This document shows positions 51,653 through 60,994 of a stretch of 64,000 bases of DNA, piece by piece. Origin of the DNA: an uncultured Acetatifactor sp. (GTDB taxonomy: Bacteria; Bacillota; Clostridia; Lachnospirales; Lachnospiraceae); the NCBI RefSeq assembly GCF_910585425.1, contig NZ_CAJUCP010000005.1:1-64000 (forward strand), read 5' to 3'. The translations under genes were made by a program, and so were the position numbers. A model generated the notes under the pieces. That model was not told where the DNA came from and ran no database searches. It worked only from the letters and a program-made list of their open reading frames with translations. Every line of letters starts with the position of its first letter. Positions within the stretch are counted from its first letter, which is position 1.

Positions 51653-53446
51653 ATGGCAGAGAACAGGTTGATTGGCGATTATCCGGTAATCGGCATCCGT
51701 CCTACCATCGACGGCAGGAGAGGATACCTGAAGGTGCGGGAGTCCCTGGAGGAGCAGACCATGAACATGGCCAGGGCCGCGGCTGCGCTGTTTGAGGAGA
51801 ATCTGCGCTATTCCAACGGGGAGCCGGTGAAGGTAGTCATCGCAGATACCACTATCGGACGGGTGGGCGAGACCGCCGCGTGCGCGGACAAGTTCCGCAA
51901 GGCGGGGGTGGACATCACCCTCACCGTGACACCCTGCTGGTGCTACGGTGCGGAGACCATGGACATGGATCCGAACACCATCAAGGGTGTCTGGGGCTTC
52001 AACGGAACGGAGCGCCCCGGCGCGGTGTATCTGGCATCAGTGCTGGCCACCCACGCACAGAAGGGTCTGCCTGCCTTTGGCATCTACGGCCATGACGTGC
52101 AGGAGGCGGACGACACCTCCATCCCCGAGGACGTGAAGGAGAAGCTCCTGCGCTTCGGCCGTGCCGCAGTGGCAGTGGCCACCATGCGGGGGAAATCCTA
52201 CCTGCAGATCGGATCCATCTGCATGGGCATCGGCGGATCCATCATCGACCCTGCCTTCATCGAGGAGTATCTCGGCATGCGCGTGGAGTCCGTGGACGAG
52301 GTGGAGATCATCCGCCGCATGACGGAGGGCATCTACGACCAGGCCGAGTATGAGAAGGCCCTTACATGGGTGAAGGCCAACTGCAAGGAAGGCTTCGACA
52401 AGAATCCGGAAGCCGTCCAGAAGACAAGGGAAGAGAAGGACAAGGACTGGGAGTTCGTAGTCAAGATGATGTGCATCATCAAGGACCTGATGAACGGCAA
52501 CAAGAACCTGCCCGAGGGCCGGGAGGAGGAGATGGTGGGCCACAATGCCATCGCCGCAGGCTTCCAGGGACAGAGGCAGTGGACGGACTTCTATCCCAAC
52601 TGCGACTTCCCCGAGGCCATGCTGAACACTTCCTTCGACTGGAACGGCGCAAGGGAGCCCTACATCCTGGCCACGGAGAACGATGTGCTCAACGGCCTGG
52701 GGATGCTGTTCATGAAGCTGCTCACCAACCGCGCCCAGATCTTCGCGGACGTGCGCACCTACTGGAGCCCTGAGGCAGTGAAGAAGGCCACGGGCTACGA
52801 GCTGGAGGGCATAGCTAAGGAGGCAGGCGGATTCATCCACCTGATCAACTCCGGCGCGGCCTGCCTGGATGCCAATGGACAGGCGAAGGATGCGGAGGGC
52901 AACAGCGTCATGAAGCCCTGGTATGAGGTCACAGAGGCGGATCAGAAGGCCATCATGGAGGCCACTACATGGAACGCGGCTGATTTCGGCTATTTCCGCG
53001 GCGGCGGGTATTCCTCCCGCTTCGTGACGGAGGCTCAGATGCCTGCTACCATGATTCGCCTGAACCTGGTGAAGGGGCTGGGGCCTGTGCTGCAGATTGC
53101 AGAAGGCTGGACCATCCATCTGCCCGACGAGGTGACGGACAAGCTGTGGAAGCGCACCGACTACACATGGCCCTGCACCTGGTTCGCGCCCAGGACCACA
53201 GGAGAGGGCGCCTTCAAGACGGCCTACGATGTGATGAACAACTGGGGAGCCAACCACGGCGCTATCAGCTACGGCCATATCGGCGCGGATCTGATCACCA
53301 TGTGCTCCATGCTGCGCATCCCCGTGTGCATGCACAATGTGCCTGAGGACAAGGTTTTCCGCCCCGCGGCATGGAATGCTTTCGGCATGGACAAGGAAGG
53401 CCAGGACTACCGCGCATGTGCGGCTTACGGCCCGATGTACAAGTAA
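51653..53446 (+). CDS. fucI: L-fucose isomerase
   Basis: The 597-residue protein matches FucI in length and core sequence: YPVIGIRPTIDGRRGYLKVRE at the start, TPCWCYGAETMDMDP, GVWGFNGTERPGAVYLA, and the metal/active-site regions ILATENDVLNGLGMLF and GAISYGHIGADLITMCSM. It isomerises L-fucose to L-fuculose using Mn2+. The ATG at 51653 follows AGGAGG. No fuculokinase or aldolase is adjacent, so the rest of the pathway is elsewhere, or the enzyme serves another aldose such as D-arabinose. Confidence 0.95.
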   Translation: MAENRLIGDYPVIGIRPTIDGRRGYLKVRESLEEQTMNMARAAAALFEENLRYSNGEPVKVVIADTTIGRVGETAACADKFRKAGVDITLTVTPCWCYGAETMDMDPNTIKGVWGFNGTERPGAVYLASVLATHAQKGLPAFGIYGHDVQEADDTSIPEDVKEKLLRFGRAAVAVATMRGKSYLQIGSICMGIGGSIIDPAFIEEYLGMRVESVDEVEIIRRMTEGIYDQAEYEKALTWVKANCKEGFDKNPEAVQKTREEKDKDWEFVVKMMCIIKDLMNGNKNLPEGREEEMVGHNAIAAGFQGQRQWTDFYPNCDFPEAMLNTSFDWNGAREPYILATENDVLNGLGMLFMKLLTNRAQIFADVRTYWSPEAVKKATGYELEGIAKEAGGFIHLINSGAACLDANGQAKDAEGNSVMKPWYEVTEADQKAIMEATTWNAADFGYFRGGGYSSRFVTEAQMPATMIRLNLVKGLGPVLQIAEGWTIHLPDEVTDKLWKRTDYTWPCTWFAPRTTGEGAFKTAYDVMNNWGANHGAISYGHIGADLITMCSMLRIPVCMHNVPEDKVFRPAAWNAFGMDKEGQDYRACAAYGPMYK

Positions 53447-53479
53447 GGTATGAGAAGTAGATAAAAGGTCTCAGGGAAG

Positions 53480-53516
53480 ACGGCAGAGTGCCCGAGATGG
53501 GCATCCTGCCGTTTTC
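53480..53516 (+). terminator. Terminator after the L-fucose isomerase gene
   Basis: ACGGCAGAGTGCCC (from 53480) and GGGCATCCTGCCGT pair with a 2-base internal loop, followed by TTTTCTTC. This separates fucI from the ROK kinase gene. Confidence 0.85.
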
Positions 53517-53589
53517 TTCATCTCATCAGGGCAGTGCGGATAGAAAAACAGGGAAATCCGGATAGAAAAATCCGTATCAAAAATAGGAC

Positions 53590-53618
53590 TATCATTTGCC
53601 GCCCGTTTCGTGTATAAT
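53590..53618 (+). promoter_or_regulatory. Possible promoter for the ROK kinase gene
   Basis: TATAAT at 53613-53618 is a consensus -10. The best -35 at the right distance (TATCAT, 53590-53595) is weak, so the site may need an activator. It lies 45 bases before the start codon. Confidence 0.5.
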
Positions 53619-53662
53619 GGACAGTAATTGCACGAACATTATTTTGTCAAGGAGGAGAAAGC

Positions 53663-54535
53663 ATGTTAATAGGAGGAATCGAGGCAGGAGGCACGAAGAT
53701 GGTATGCGCGGTGGGGGACGAGAACGGTGTCATCAAGGACAGGACATCCTTCCCCACAAGGCAGCCGGAGGAGACTTTCGCGGATATGATAGCCTATTAC
53801 AAGAACTGGGACATCCAGGCGCTGGGCATCGGGTGCTTCGGCCCGGTGGATCTGAACAGGCAGTCCAGGACCTACGGCTATATCACCAAGACACCCAAGC
53901 CCGGCTGGGGGAACTGCGACATCGTGGGGGCCTTCAAGGATGCCCTGGGCGTGCCCGTAGGCTTTGACACGGACGTGAACGGCGCGGTGCTGGGAGAGGT
54001 GACCTGGGGCGCGGCCAAGGGCCTGGACAGCGCCATCTATATCACCATCGGCACGGGCGTGGGCGTAGGCGTCTATGTGAACGGCGGGCTGCTGCACGGG
54101 CTGGTGCATCCGGAGGGGGGACATATCCTGCTGATCAGGCACCCCAAGGATACCTATGAAGGGAAATGCCCTTTCCATAAAAACTGCGTGGAAGGCCTGG
54201 CCGCAGGGCCGTCCATCGAGGCCCGCTGGGGCAAAAAGGCTGCGGAGCTGGCGGACAGGGACGAGGTATGGGAGATGGAGGCCTATTACATCGCCCAGGC
54301 CATCACAGACTACATATTGTCGTATTCCCCCCAGAAGATCATCCTCTGGGGCGGCGTCATGCACCAGGAGAAGCTCTTCGGCATGGTCAGGAAAGAAGTG
54401 CTGAACCTGCTGAACGGCTATGTGGCCCATGAGACGATTACGGAGCACATCGACCAGTACATCGTGCCGCCTGCGCTGGGGGAGGATCCCGGGATCATGG
54501 GCGCGATCAAGCTGGGGCTGGATGCGCTGGGGTAA
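53663..54535 (+). CDS. ROK family sugar kinase (fructokinase-like)
   Basis: The 290-residue protein has GGIEAGGTKMVCAVGDENG (ATP-binding phosphate 1), LGIGCFGPVDL, DTDVNGAVLGE and TIGTGVGVGVYVNG, then HPEGGHI and a zinc motif in CPFHKNCVEGLAAGPSIEARWG. This pattern is that of ROK fructokinases (ScrK/GmuE type). It phosphorylates a hexose, most likely fructose. It is 50 bp upstream of manA, so a fructose-6-phosphate/mannose-6-phosphate unit is likely. AGGAGG precedes the ATG. Confidence 0.92.
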   Translation: MLIGGIEAGGTKMVCAVGDENGVIKDRTSFPTRQPEETFADMIAYYKNWDIQALGIGCFGPVDLNRQSRTYGYITKTPKPGWGNCDIVGAFKDALGVPVGFDTDVNGAVLGEVTWGAAKGLDSAIYITIGTGVGVGVYVNGGLLHGLVHPEGGHILLIRHPKDTYEGKCPFHKNCVEGLAAGPSIEARWGKKAAELADRDEVWEMEAYYIAQAITDYILSYSPQKIILWGGVMHQEKLFGMVRKEVLNLLNGYVAHETITEHIDQYIVPPALGEDPGIMGAIKLGLDALG

Positions 54536-54586
54536 GCTCTTGACGCTTGGCAAAAAATCAAAATATTTCAGTTAGGAGAAAATGAG

Positions 54587-55546
54587 ATGACAGAGAAGAA
54601 TCAGGTGCGGGAGTTGCTGTTATTGAATCCTGTATGTACCCATAATATCTGGGGCGGCTCAAAGCTGCGGGAGATGTTCGGCTATCCAGTGGAGGGAGAT
54701 GACCTGGGAGAGTGCTGGGGAATCTCCGCCCATCCGGAGGGGGACGGAACCGTCCGCAGCGGGTCATATGAAGGGAAGACGCTGTCCTGGCTCTGGGCGG
54801 AGCATCCGGAGCTCTTTGGAAATCTGCCTTATGACAGATACCCTCTGCTGACGAAGATCATCGATGCCCAGGACGACCTGAGCATCCAGGTGCATCCCGA
54901 CGATGCCTATGCCAAGGAGCATGAGAACGGCAGCCTGGGCAAGACCGAGTGCTGGTTTATCTGTGACTGCAAGGAGGACGCCACCATCGTCATCGGCCAC
55001 AATGCCAGGACGAAGGAAGAGCTGGCGGAAATGGTGCGGGAAGGGAAATGGACGGAGCTGATCCGGGAGATTCCCATCCACAAAGGCGACTTCCTCCAGA
55101 TCGACCCCGGCACGGTGCACGCCATCAAGGCCCATACCCTGATACTGGAGACCCAGCAGAACAGCGCCATCACCTACAGGCTCTATGACTACGGCCGCCT
55201 CCAGAACGGCAAGAGCCGTGAGCTCCATATCGACAAGAGCCTGGACGTGATCACGGTTCCGGCCAAGAGCGCTCAGGAGAGCGTGAAATCCATCAGCGCA
55301 TTGGAGAAGAATGAGCTGAACCGCATTTACGCCTGCGAGAAATATACAGTTTTCAAGGCAGATATAGACGGCACGGCGTCATTCGAACAGAGCTATCCCT
55401 TCCTGGCGGCATCCGTCCTGGAGGGCGAGGGATGCGTGGACGGAGTGGAAGTGCGCATCGGAGACCATTTCATCATTCCAAACGGCTTCGGGAAAGTAGA
55501 GATGAAGGGCAAGATGAGCCTGATTCTCTCTACAGTGGAAGGATGA
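54587..55546 (+). CDS. manA: Mannose-6-phosphate isomerase, class I
   Basis: The 319-residue protein has WGGSKLREMFG, the zinc-binding LSIQVHPDDAYAKEHE and KTECWFI, and KGDFLQIDPGTVHAIK. These are the conserved motifs of short class I ManA enzymes. It interconverts mannose-6-phosphate and fructose-6-phosphate. It follows the ROK kinase by about 50 bp with a usable TTAGGAG ribosome binding site. Together with the GH38 mannosidase it suggests mannose use, though they are far apart. Confidence 0.95.
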   Translation: MTEKNQVRELLLLNPVCTHNIWGGSKLREMFGYPVEGDDLGECWGISAHPEGDGTVRSGSYEGKTLSWLWAEHPELFGNLPYDRYPLLTKIIDAQDDLSIQVHPDDAYAKEHENGSLGKTECWFICDCKEDATIVIGHNARTKEELAEMVREGKWTELIREIPIHKGDFLQIDPGTVHAIKAHTLILETQQNSAITYRLYDYGRLQNGKSRELHIDKSLDVITVPAKSAQESVKSISALEKNELNRIYACEKYTVFKADIDGTASFEQSYPFLAASVLEGEGCVDGVEVRIGDHFIIPNGFGKVEMKGKMSLILSTVEG

Positions 55547-55574
55547 AACAGTAAATCCGCATAGGACTCAGGTG

Positions 55575-55626
55575 GGAAACCAGCTCTAAAGCAGAGCCGG
55601 TTTCCGTAATATCCGCCAGAGGCGGA
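55575..55626. other. Two intergenic hairpins after manA
   Basis: GGAAACCAGCTCT (55575-55587) pairs with AGAGCCGGTTTCC (55593-55605) with one mismatch, and TCCGCC/GGCGGA follow at about 55612-55626. Neither has a T-run. They could slow or attenuate read-through from manA into the oxidoreductase gene. Confidence 0.5.
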
Positions 55627-55640
55627 CGGAAGGGAGCAGA

Positions 55641-56609
55641 ATGAGTACATTTCGATATGCCATACTGGGAGCCGCTAAGATAGCGGCGAAATTCTGTCAG
55701 GCCGCATCCCTGGTGAAGGACTGCCAGGTCTGCGCCGTGGCCAGCAAGAGCCTGGAACGGGCGAAAGGCTTCGCCGGAAAGAACGGCATCCCAAAGGCCT
55801 ACGGCAGCTATGAGGAGCTTCTGGACAGGGAAAAGCCGGACTGTGCCTACATTGCCGTGACGGCCAACGACCATTACCGCCTGGCCATGATGTGCGTGGA
55901 GCGGGGCGTCCCCGTGCTCTGCGAGAAGGCCATGTTCCAGAACAGCGCGGAGGCGGAGAGCCTCTTTGCCCAGGCGAAGGAGCGGGGCGTCTTCGTCATG
56001 GAGGCCATGTGGAGCCGCTTCCTGCCTACCACGAAGAGGGTAAGGCAGTGGCTGGCCCAGGACAGGATCGGAATTCCGGAGATTTCCCAGCTTTCCATCG
56101 GATTCATCGCGCCGGAGGGAGCGGACAACCGCTATTTCAATCCGGGGCTTGGCGGCGGAGCGGCCAGGGACATCACGGTCTACGCCTACGAAATCACCAC
56201 CTATGTCCTGGAGCAGGAAATCCGGAAAATCGAGGTCTCCGCGGTTCGAGGCGACACGGGCGTGGACATCAGCAACCACATATCCATCGAATTCCAGCAC
56301 ACCCTGGCGGATCTGGCCACCAGCTTCGTGGCGAACATGGATTCCGGGATGGCGCTGTACGGCAGGAAGGGAAAGATTTTATGGCCCAACCCCCACTTTT
56401 CCGCGGAATGCTTCCTGTATGACCAGGACGGGACATTGGTGGAGCATTTCGTAGACAAGGAGACGGAAAACGGTTTCACTTATGAGCTGGAGGAGACGAT
56501 CCGCTGCATCGGGCAGGGGCTTCTGGAGAGCCCGGTGGTTCCCTGGAAGGATACGCTGGAATGCGCCCGGCTCTTCGACAGGATAGACGGCTGCTGCGCG
56601 GAGCGCTGA
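55641..56609 (+). CDS. Gfo/Idh/MocA family oxidoreductase
   Basis: The 322-residue protein has an N-terminal Rossmann fold (FRYAILGAAKIAAKFCQAA), DCAYIAVTANDHY and VPVLCEKAMFQNSAEAE, the EKP-like cofactor/substrate motif here as EKA. The C-terminal half has a beta-sheet dimer region. It resembles trans-1,2-dihydrobenzene-1,2-diol dehydrogenase-type members. The sugar or polyol substrate is unknown. AAGGGAGCAG precedes the ATG. Confidence 0.88.
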   Translation: MSTFRYAILGAAKIAAKFCQAASLVKDCQVCAVASKSLERAKGFAGKNGIPKAYGSYEELLDREKPDCAYIAVTANDHYRLAMMCVERGVPVLCEKAMFQNSAEAESLFAQAKERGVFVMEAMWSRFLPTTKRVRQWLAQDRIGIPEISQLSIGFIAPEGADNRYFNPGLGGGAARDITVYAYEITTYVLEQEIRKIEVSAVRGDTGVDISNHISIEFQHTLADLATSFVANMDSGMALYGRKGKILWPNPHFSAECFLYDQDGTLVEHFVDKETENGFTYELEETIRCIGQGLLESPVVPWKDTLECARLFDRIDGCCAER

Positions 56610-56796
56610 GTATGGACACTGCCATAGAGGAGAACAGGAGGTGTGGGGATACGGCGAAGCGCTGCTGGCCAAGGGCGGGGAGTACGCAGGATGTGGCACG
56701 ACCAGGCGAAGCGGTACCAGTGAGGAATCGGATTGGCGGATAGGATTTGTTGCCGGACAGAGAAAATTGTTGTGGAAAAATCCCGGAGAATGGTTT

Positions 56797-58131
56797 ATGA
56801 TGGATAGGCAACAAAAGAATTCTGTACGGGAGGAATGGCAAGGAGAAATGAGTTCGAGACCAATTCGTATTATTATCGTAGGCATGGGGGTCAGATCCAT
56901 GATTTACGCCCGTGAGGCGCTGGAGCATCCGGATCGGTTCCAGATTGTGGGGGTGGTGGACGTGAACCCGGAACGGGTGCAGACGGCCCGGAAGACCTTC
57001 GGGATACCGCAGGAGCATTGCTTCTCCTCCGTGGAGGAGCTGGTGGCGGTGCCGAAGTTCGCGGACGGCGTCATCAACGGAACCATGGACCAGCAGCATG
57101 TACCCACGTCCCTGCCCCTGCTGCGGCACGGGTATGACATCCTGCTGGAAAAGCCCTTTGCGGTGAACATGCATGAGGCCGAGCGGCTGTTGACCTGCGA
57201 GCATGTGACGGACCGGCATATCATGGTCTGCCATGTGCTGCGGTACGCCCCCTTTTACCGGAAAATCAAGGAAATCCTCACGGCAGGGGAAATCGGCAGG
57301 GTGGTGGACATCCGGATGGCGGAGCAGGTGAGCTATTTCCATGAGTCCGTGTCCTATGTGAGGGGAAAGTACGCCTCCCCCGAGATATGCGGCTCCGGGA
57401 TGCTGCTGTCCAAGTCCTGCCACGATATCGACATCATGACCTGGCTCATGCGGGGGAACGATCCCGTCAGCGTGTCCAGCGTGGGAAATGTGTTCCAGTT
57501 CAAGCCTGAGATGGCTCCTGAGGGTGCGGGGAACTACTGTCTGGTGGACTGTCCCGTGGAGCGGACATGCCCTTACTCGGCCAGGTGCCTGTATATCGAG
57601 CACCCCCAGCGCTGGACAGGCAATATCTGGCACGATATCGGGTACGAAGAGATTTCCGAGGAGGAAAAGGTGGCTGTCCTCAGCGACCCGGAGAATCCCT
57701 TCAGCCGCTGCGCGTACCGCTGCAACCTGCAGATCGTGGACCATCAGTCCATGCTGGTATGCTTCGCGGACGGGGCCACGGGGACATTCTCCATGAACGG
57801 CGGTTCCTCCGCGTCGGGCAGGCATATCCATATCACGGGGACCAGGGGAGAAATCTACGGAATCTTCGAGGAAGAGCAGTTCAAGGTGCACCGCATCGCG
57901 CCGGATGCTCCAGGCGGCAGGATCACGGAGGTGGTGGATGTGTCCAGAGACCAGAACGGGAACGCCCACGGAGGCGGGGACCAGGCCATCATCCATGATT
58001 TCGTCACGCTGCTGCGGGGCGAGGAGCCTTCCCCCTGCTGCACCACGCTGGACGATTCCATGACCGGGCACAGGCTGGTGTTCCGGGCGGAGGAATCCAG
58101 GAAGAGGAACGGGGCCATGGTCACGGTCTGA
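56797..58131 (+). CDS. Gfo/Idh/MocA family oxidoreductase
   Basis: The 444-residue protein has a Rossmann start PIRIIIVGMGVRSMIYAREAL, then YDILLEKPFAVNMHEAERLL with the EKP motif. It also carries a Cys-rich stretch (CPVERTCPYSARCLYIEH) in the C-terminal half, as in several clostridial members. The ATG at 56797 has GGAG eight bases upstream. An ATG at 56848 starts nearer the fold but with a too-short gap to AAGGAG. The substrate is unknown. It lies about 190 bp after the first oxidoreductase and ends near a terminator at 58245. Confidence 0.88.
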   Translation: MMDRQQKNSVREEWQGEMSSRPIRIIIVGMGVRSMIYAREALEHPDRFQIVGVVDVNPERVQTARKTFGIPQEHCFSSVEELVAVPKFADGVINGTMDQQHVPTSLPLLRHGYDILLEKPFAVNMHEAERLLTCEHVTDRHIMVCHVLRYAPFYRKIKEILTAGEIGRVVDIRMAEQVSYFHESVSYVRGKYASPEICGSGMLLSKSCHDIDIMTWLMRGNDPVSVSSVGNVFQFKPEMAPEGAGNYCLVDCPVERTCPYSARCLYIEHPQRWTGNIWHDIGYEEISEEEKVAVLSDPENPFSRCAYRCNLQIVDHQSMLVCFADGATGTFSMNGGSSASGRHIHITGTRGEIYGIFEEEQFKVHRIAPDAPGGRITEVVDVSRDQNGNAHGGGDQAIIHDFVTLLRGEEPSPCCTTLDDSMTGHRLVFRAEESRKRNGAMVTV

Positions 58132-58148
58132 GGCTGGAATAAACTTCC

Positions 58149-58212
58149 CCGCGGCAGAGTTAAAAGTGTTTTTTGGACACTTTGGTATTAGCTCTAACCT
58201 CGCTCTGCGCGG
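58149..58212. other. Large imperfect inverted repeat
   Basis: CCGCGGCAGAG (58149-58159) can pair with CTCTGCGCGG (58203-58212), and inside it AAAGTGT (58163-58169) pairs with ACACTTT (58177-58183). The unpaired part is about 20 bases. It follows the oxidoreductase gene and precedes the terminator; it may stabilise the mRNA 3' end. Confidence 0.5.
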
Positions 58213-58244
58213 TAAAGCTCTGATTGAAGCAAGCTACAGGCAGG

Positions 58245-58270
58245 AAGCGTCTCTCAGGAGGCGCTTTTTT
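58245..58270 (+). terminator. Terminator for the oxidoreductase gene, embedding the stop of the DMT gene
   Basis: AAGCGTCTC (58245-58253) pairs with GAGGCGCTT (58258-58266), one G-U pair, followed by TTTTTT. The four-base loop holds the stop codon of the convergent DMT gene, so the two 3' ends overlap. Confidence 0.85.
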
Positions 58271-59195
58271 CCGCGGCTGCGCCTTTTCTTCCCCGCCCCG
58301 GCAGCTGGACCAGGATGATGGCCAGGAAGGTCAGGGCGCAGCCCGCCAGCTCCCTGGCGCTCAGGGTCTGGCTCAGGAGCAGCCATCCGGCGAGGGCGGA
58401 GATGACGGATTCCAGGCTCATGATCAGGGAGGCCACCGCGGGATTCAGATCCTTCTGTCCGATGATCTGGAAGGTATAGCCCAGGCCGCTGGAGAGGGCA
58501 CCGGCGTATACGATGGGCATCCAGGCCGCAAGGATGCTGCCGAAATCCGGGCGCTCGAACAGAAGCATACAGATGGCGCCCAGGACGGCGTTGGTCAGGG
58601 TCTGGACGCAGGAGAGCTTCACGCCGTCCACCAGGGGCGAGAAATGGTCCACCGACAGAATCTGGATGGAGAAGACGACCGCACAGGCGAAGAGATAGAT
58701 ATCGCCTGTCTGCAGACGGAAGTCCCCCTTCGTCATGCAGAGCAGATACATGCCAAGAGCGGCCAGAGCCACTGCAGTCCAGATGCGCAGGCCGATTTTC
58801 TTGCCCAGGAAAATCCCGAACAGGGGCACGATCACCATGTACAGCGCGCTGATGAAGCCCGCCTTGCCCACGGTGGTCTCCCTCACGCCGAACTGCTGCA
58901 GGGTGCTTCCGCCGAACAGGCAGATGCCGCAGCAGATGCCCCCGATAAGCAGGAGTCTATGATTCTTCCTCCGGTCTGCGGGCTCCTGCGGCCTTTTGAC
59001 GCGCCTGTCTAAGACCGCCGCCATGGGCAGCAGCACCAACAGGGCGACGATGTTGCGGGCGGCGATGAAGGTAAAGGGGCCTACATAGTCCATTCCCACG
59101 CTCTGGGCCACAAAAGTAAAGCCCCATATCAGGGCTGCTGCAAACAGGATGGCGGATTGTCTTAATGCGGTTTTGTTTATCATGTCTTTCTTCAT
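58254..59195 (-). CDS. DMT family transporter (EamA-type)
   Basis: The 313-residue protein has ten hydrophobic helices in two EamA repeats: SAILFAAALIWGFTFVAQSVGMDYVGPFTF at the start and LGLGY-like SSGLGYTFQIIGQKDLNPAVASLIMSLESV in the second repeat. EamA proteins export or import small metabolites such as amino acids. The start at 59195 (MKKDMINKT) follows AGAAGGA; the frame extends to 59372 without a ribosome binding site. The substrate is unknown. Confidence 0.9.
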   Translation of the reverse strand: MKKDMINKTALRQSAILFAAALIWGFTFVAQSVGMDYVGPFTFIAARNIVALLVLLPMAAVLDRRVKRPQEPADRRKNHRLLLIGGICCGICLFGGSTLQQFGVRETTVGKAGFISALYMVIVPLFGIFLGKKIGLRIWTAVALAALGMYLLCMTKGDFRLQTGDIYLFACAVVFSIQILSVDHFSPLVDGVKLSCVQTLTNAVLGAICMLLFERPDFGSILAAWMPIVYAGALSSGLGYTFQIIGQKDLNPAVASLIMSLESVISALAGWLLLSQTLSARELAGCALTFLAIILVQLPGRGRKGAAAEKSAS

Positions 59196-59401
59196 GTCTT
59201 TTGTCCTTCTGGTTTCATGGACAGACCGCGCTTTCTGCCCGGCGGGAAAAGCGGTTGTCCTTTTTGGCTTCAACATTGTACCATATTTCGGAGAGACAGA
59301 AAAGCCCTGTTTTAAATATGTTTCAAAAGTTACCGGAGATGCCTGCATTTTATGTTTGAATAATGTCCGCATATATGCTATGATTTATTCTGACAATCAC
59401 T

Positions 59402-59444
59402 AAAATCTGCCAAGCAGCCCGACTCACGAGCGAAAGCCAATGGG
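59402..59444. repeat. 43-bp dispersed intergenic repeat, copy 2 (inverted)
   Basis: This is the reverse complement of 15386-15428 with three mismatches. It lies in the gap between the divergent DMT and leuC genes, about 55 bp before leuC. Its placement before leuC may matter for expression. The rest of this 300-bp gap shows no clear ORF. Confidence 0.75.
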
Positions 59445-59498
59445 GACATACCTTGCAGGTCCGGTCTGCGGGGCTGCGGACTTTAGGAAAGGATGGTT

Positions 59499-60773
59499 AT
59501 GGATATGGGAATGACAATGACGCAAAAAATCCTGGCGGCCGCTGCCGGACTGGAAAAGGTGGAAGCCGGCCAGCTGATCGAGGCGAATCTGAACCTGGTG
59601 CTGGGCAATGACATCACCAGCCCTGTGGCGATCAAGGAGATGGACAAGTTCAAGGCGAAGGGCGTCTTCGACAAGGACAAGATTGCTCTGGTGCCGGATC
59701 ATTTCGTGCCCAACAAGGACATCAAGTCCGCGGAGCACTGCAAGTGCGTCCGGGAGTTCGCCAGAAAGAACGATATCACCAACTATTTCGAGGTGGGAGA
59801 GATGGGCATCGAGCATGCCCTGCTGCCGGAGAAAGGGCTTACCGTGGCGGGGGACGTGATCATCGGCGCGGATTCCCATACCTGTACCTATGGCGCTCTG
59901 GGCGCTTTTTCCACAGGCGTGGGCAGCACGGACATGGCTGCCGGAATGGCTACCGGCAAGGCCTGGTTCAAGGTGCCCGGGGCCATCCGCTTCGTCCTCA
60001 CCGGCAAGCCCGCCAAGTGGGTCAGCGGCAAGGACGTGATCTTACATATCATCGGTATGATCGGCGTGGACGGCGCATTGTATAAATCCATGGAGTTCGT
60101 GGGGGACGGCATCGCCAACCTGTCCATGGACGACCGCTTCACCATTGCCAACATGGCCATCGAGGCAGGGGGAAAGAACGGAATCTTCCCTGTGGATGCC
60201 CTGGCGGAGGCCTATATCAAAGAGCATTCCGACAAACCGTACAAGATTTATCAGGCGGACGAAGATGCCGTCTATGATGCGGAATATACCATTGATTTGA
60301 GCGCGCTGCGCCCCACGGTGGCATTCCCCCATCTGCCGGAGAATACCCATACCATTGACGAGATCCGGCAGATGGAGCCCATCGCCATCGACCAGGTGGT
60401 GATAGGTTCCTGCACCAATGGCCGTCTGGATGACCTGCGCACTGCGGCGGAGGTGCTGAAGGGCAGGCATGTGGCCAAGGGCATGCGATGCATCGTGATT
60501 CCCGCCACCCAGGCCATCTATATGCAGGCCATGGAGGAGGGTCTGTTGAAGACCTTTATTGAAGCCGGAGCTGTCGTCAGCACCCCCACCTGCGGCCCCT
60601 GCCTGGGCGGCTACATGGGCATCCTGGCCGAGGGGGAGAGATGTGTGTCCACCACCAACCGCAATTTCGTGGGCCGCATGGGCCATGTGTCCTCCGAAAT
60701 CTATCTGGCCAGCCCTGCGGTGGCGGCGGAGAGCGCGGTTGCAGGCGTGATTTCCGCGCCGGAGGAGGCATAG
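59499..60773 (+). CDS. leuC: 3-isopropylmalate dehydratase large subunit (LeuC/HACN type)
   Basis: The 424-residue protein has the aconitase-family order: LVPDHFVPNKDI, IIGADSHTCTYGALGAFSTGVGSTD with a cluster Cys, IGSCTNGRLDDL and PTCGPCLGGYMGILAEGE with the other two. The [4Fe-4S] cluster lies between them. It is of the archaeal/clostridial short type. It catalyses isopropylmalate isomerisation in leucine synthesis with LeuD. The start at 59499 (MDMGMTMTQK) is five bases after AAAGGA; alternatives are 59493 and 59511. LeuB and LeuA are not in the window. Confidence 0.93.
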   Translation: MDMGMTMTQKILAAAAGLEKVEAGQLIEANLNLVLGNDITSPVAIKEMDKFKAKGVFDKDKIALVPDHFVPNKDIKSAEHCKCVREFARKNDITNYFEVGEMGIEHALLPEKGLTVAGDVIIGADSHTCTYGALGAFSTGVGSTDMAAGMATGKAWFKVPGAIRFVLTGKPAKWVSGKDVILHIIGMIGVDGALYKSMEFVGDGIANLSMDDRFTIANMAIEAGGKNGIFPVDALAEAYIKEHSDKPYKIYQADEDAVYDAEYTIDLSALRPTVAFPHLPENTHTIDEIRQMEPIAIDQVVIGSCTNGRLDDLRTAAEVLKGRHVAKGMRCIVIPATQAIYMQAMEEGLLKTFIEAGAVVSTPTCGPCLGGYMGILAEGERCVSTTNRNFVGRMGHVSSEIYLASPAVAAESAVAGVISAPEEA

Positions 60774-60814
60774 GACATCCCGAACCGACTGGGACAGAAG
60801 CAAGCCGGAATTTT

Positions 60815-60910
60815 ATGGAAAGAGTTCGGATAGAATGTCTCATTTCCGGTATCCGGAATAGATACGGAGAAGAGGCAGTAAGTAATATTATTTGGGAACA
60901 TTTTTTATAA
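60815..60910 (+). CDS. Possible 31-residue ORF between leuC and leuD
   Basis: A short frame begins MERVRIECLISGIRNRYG and ends at TAA 60910. The upstream sequence has only a weak AAGCCGGA ribosome binding site. Its codons differ from the surrounding GC-rich genes, being more AT-rich. It could be a leader peptide or chance coding; evidence is thin. Confidence 0.25.
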   Translation: MERVRIECLISGIRNRYGEEAVSNIIWEHFL

Positions 60911-60994
60911 GAAGGATTGAGTAAAAAGGAGCGCCCCGGAAGATGCCGCTGCCCTTTGCGGAAACGCTGCTTCAGCCGGGCGCGGAGGAGGAAT

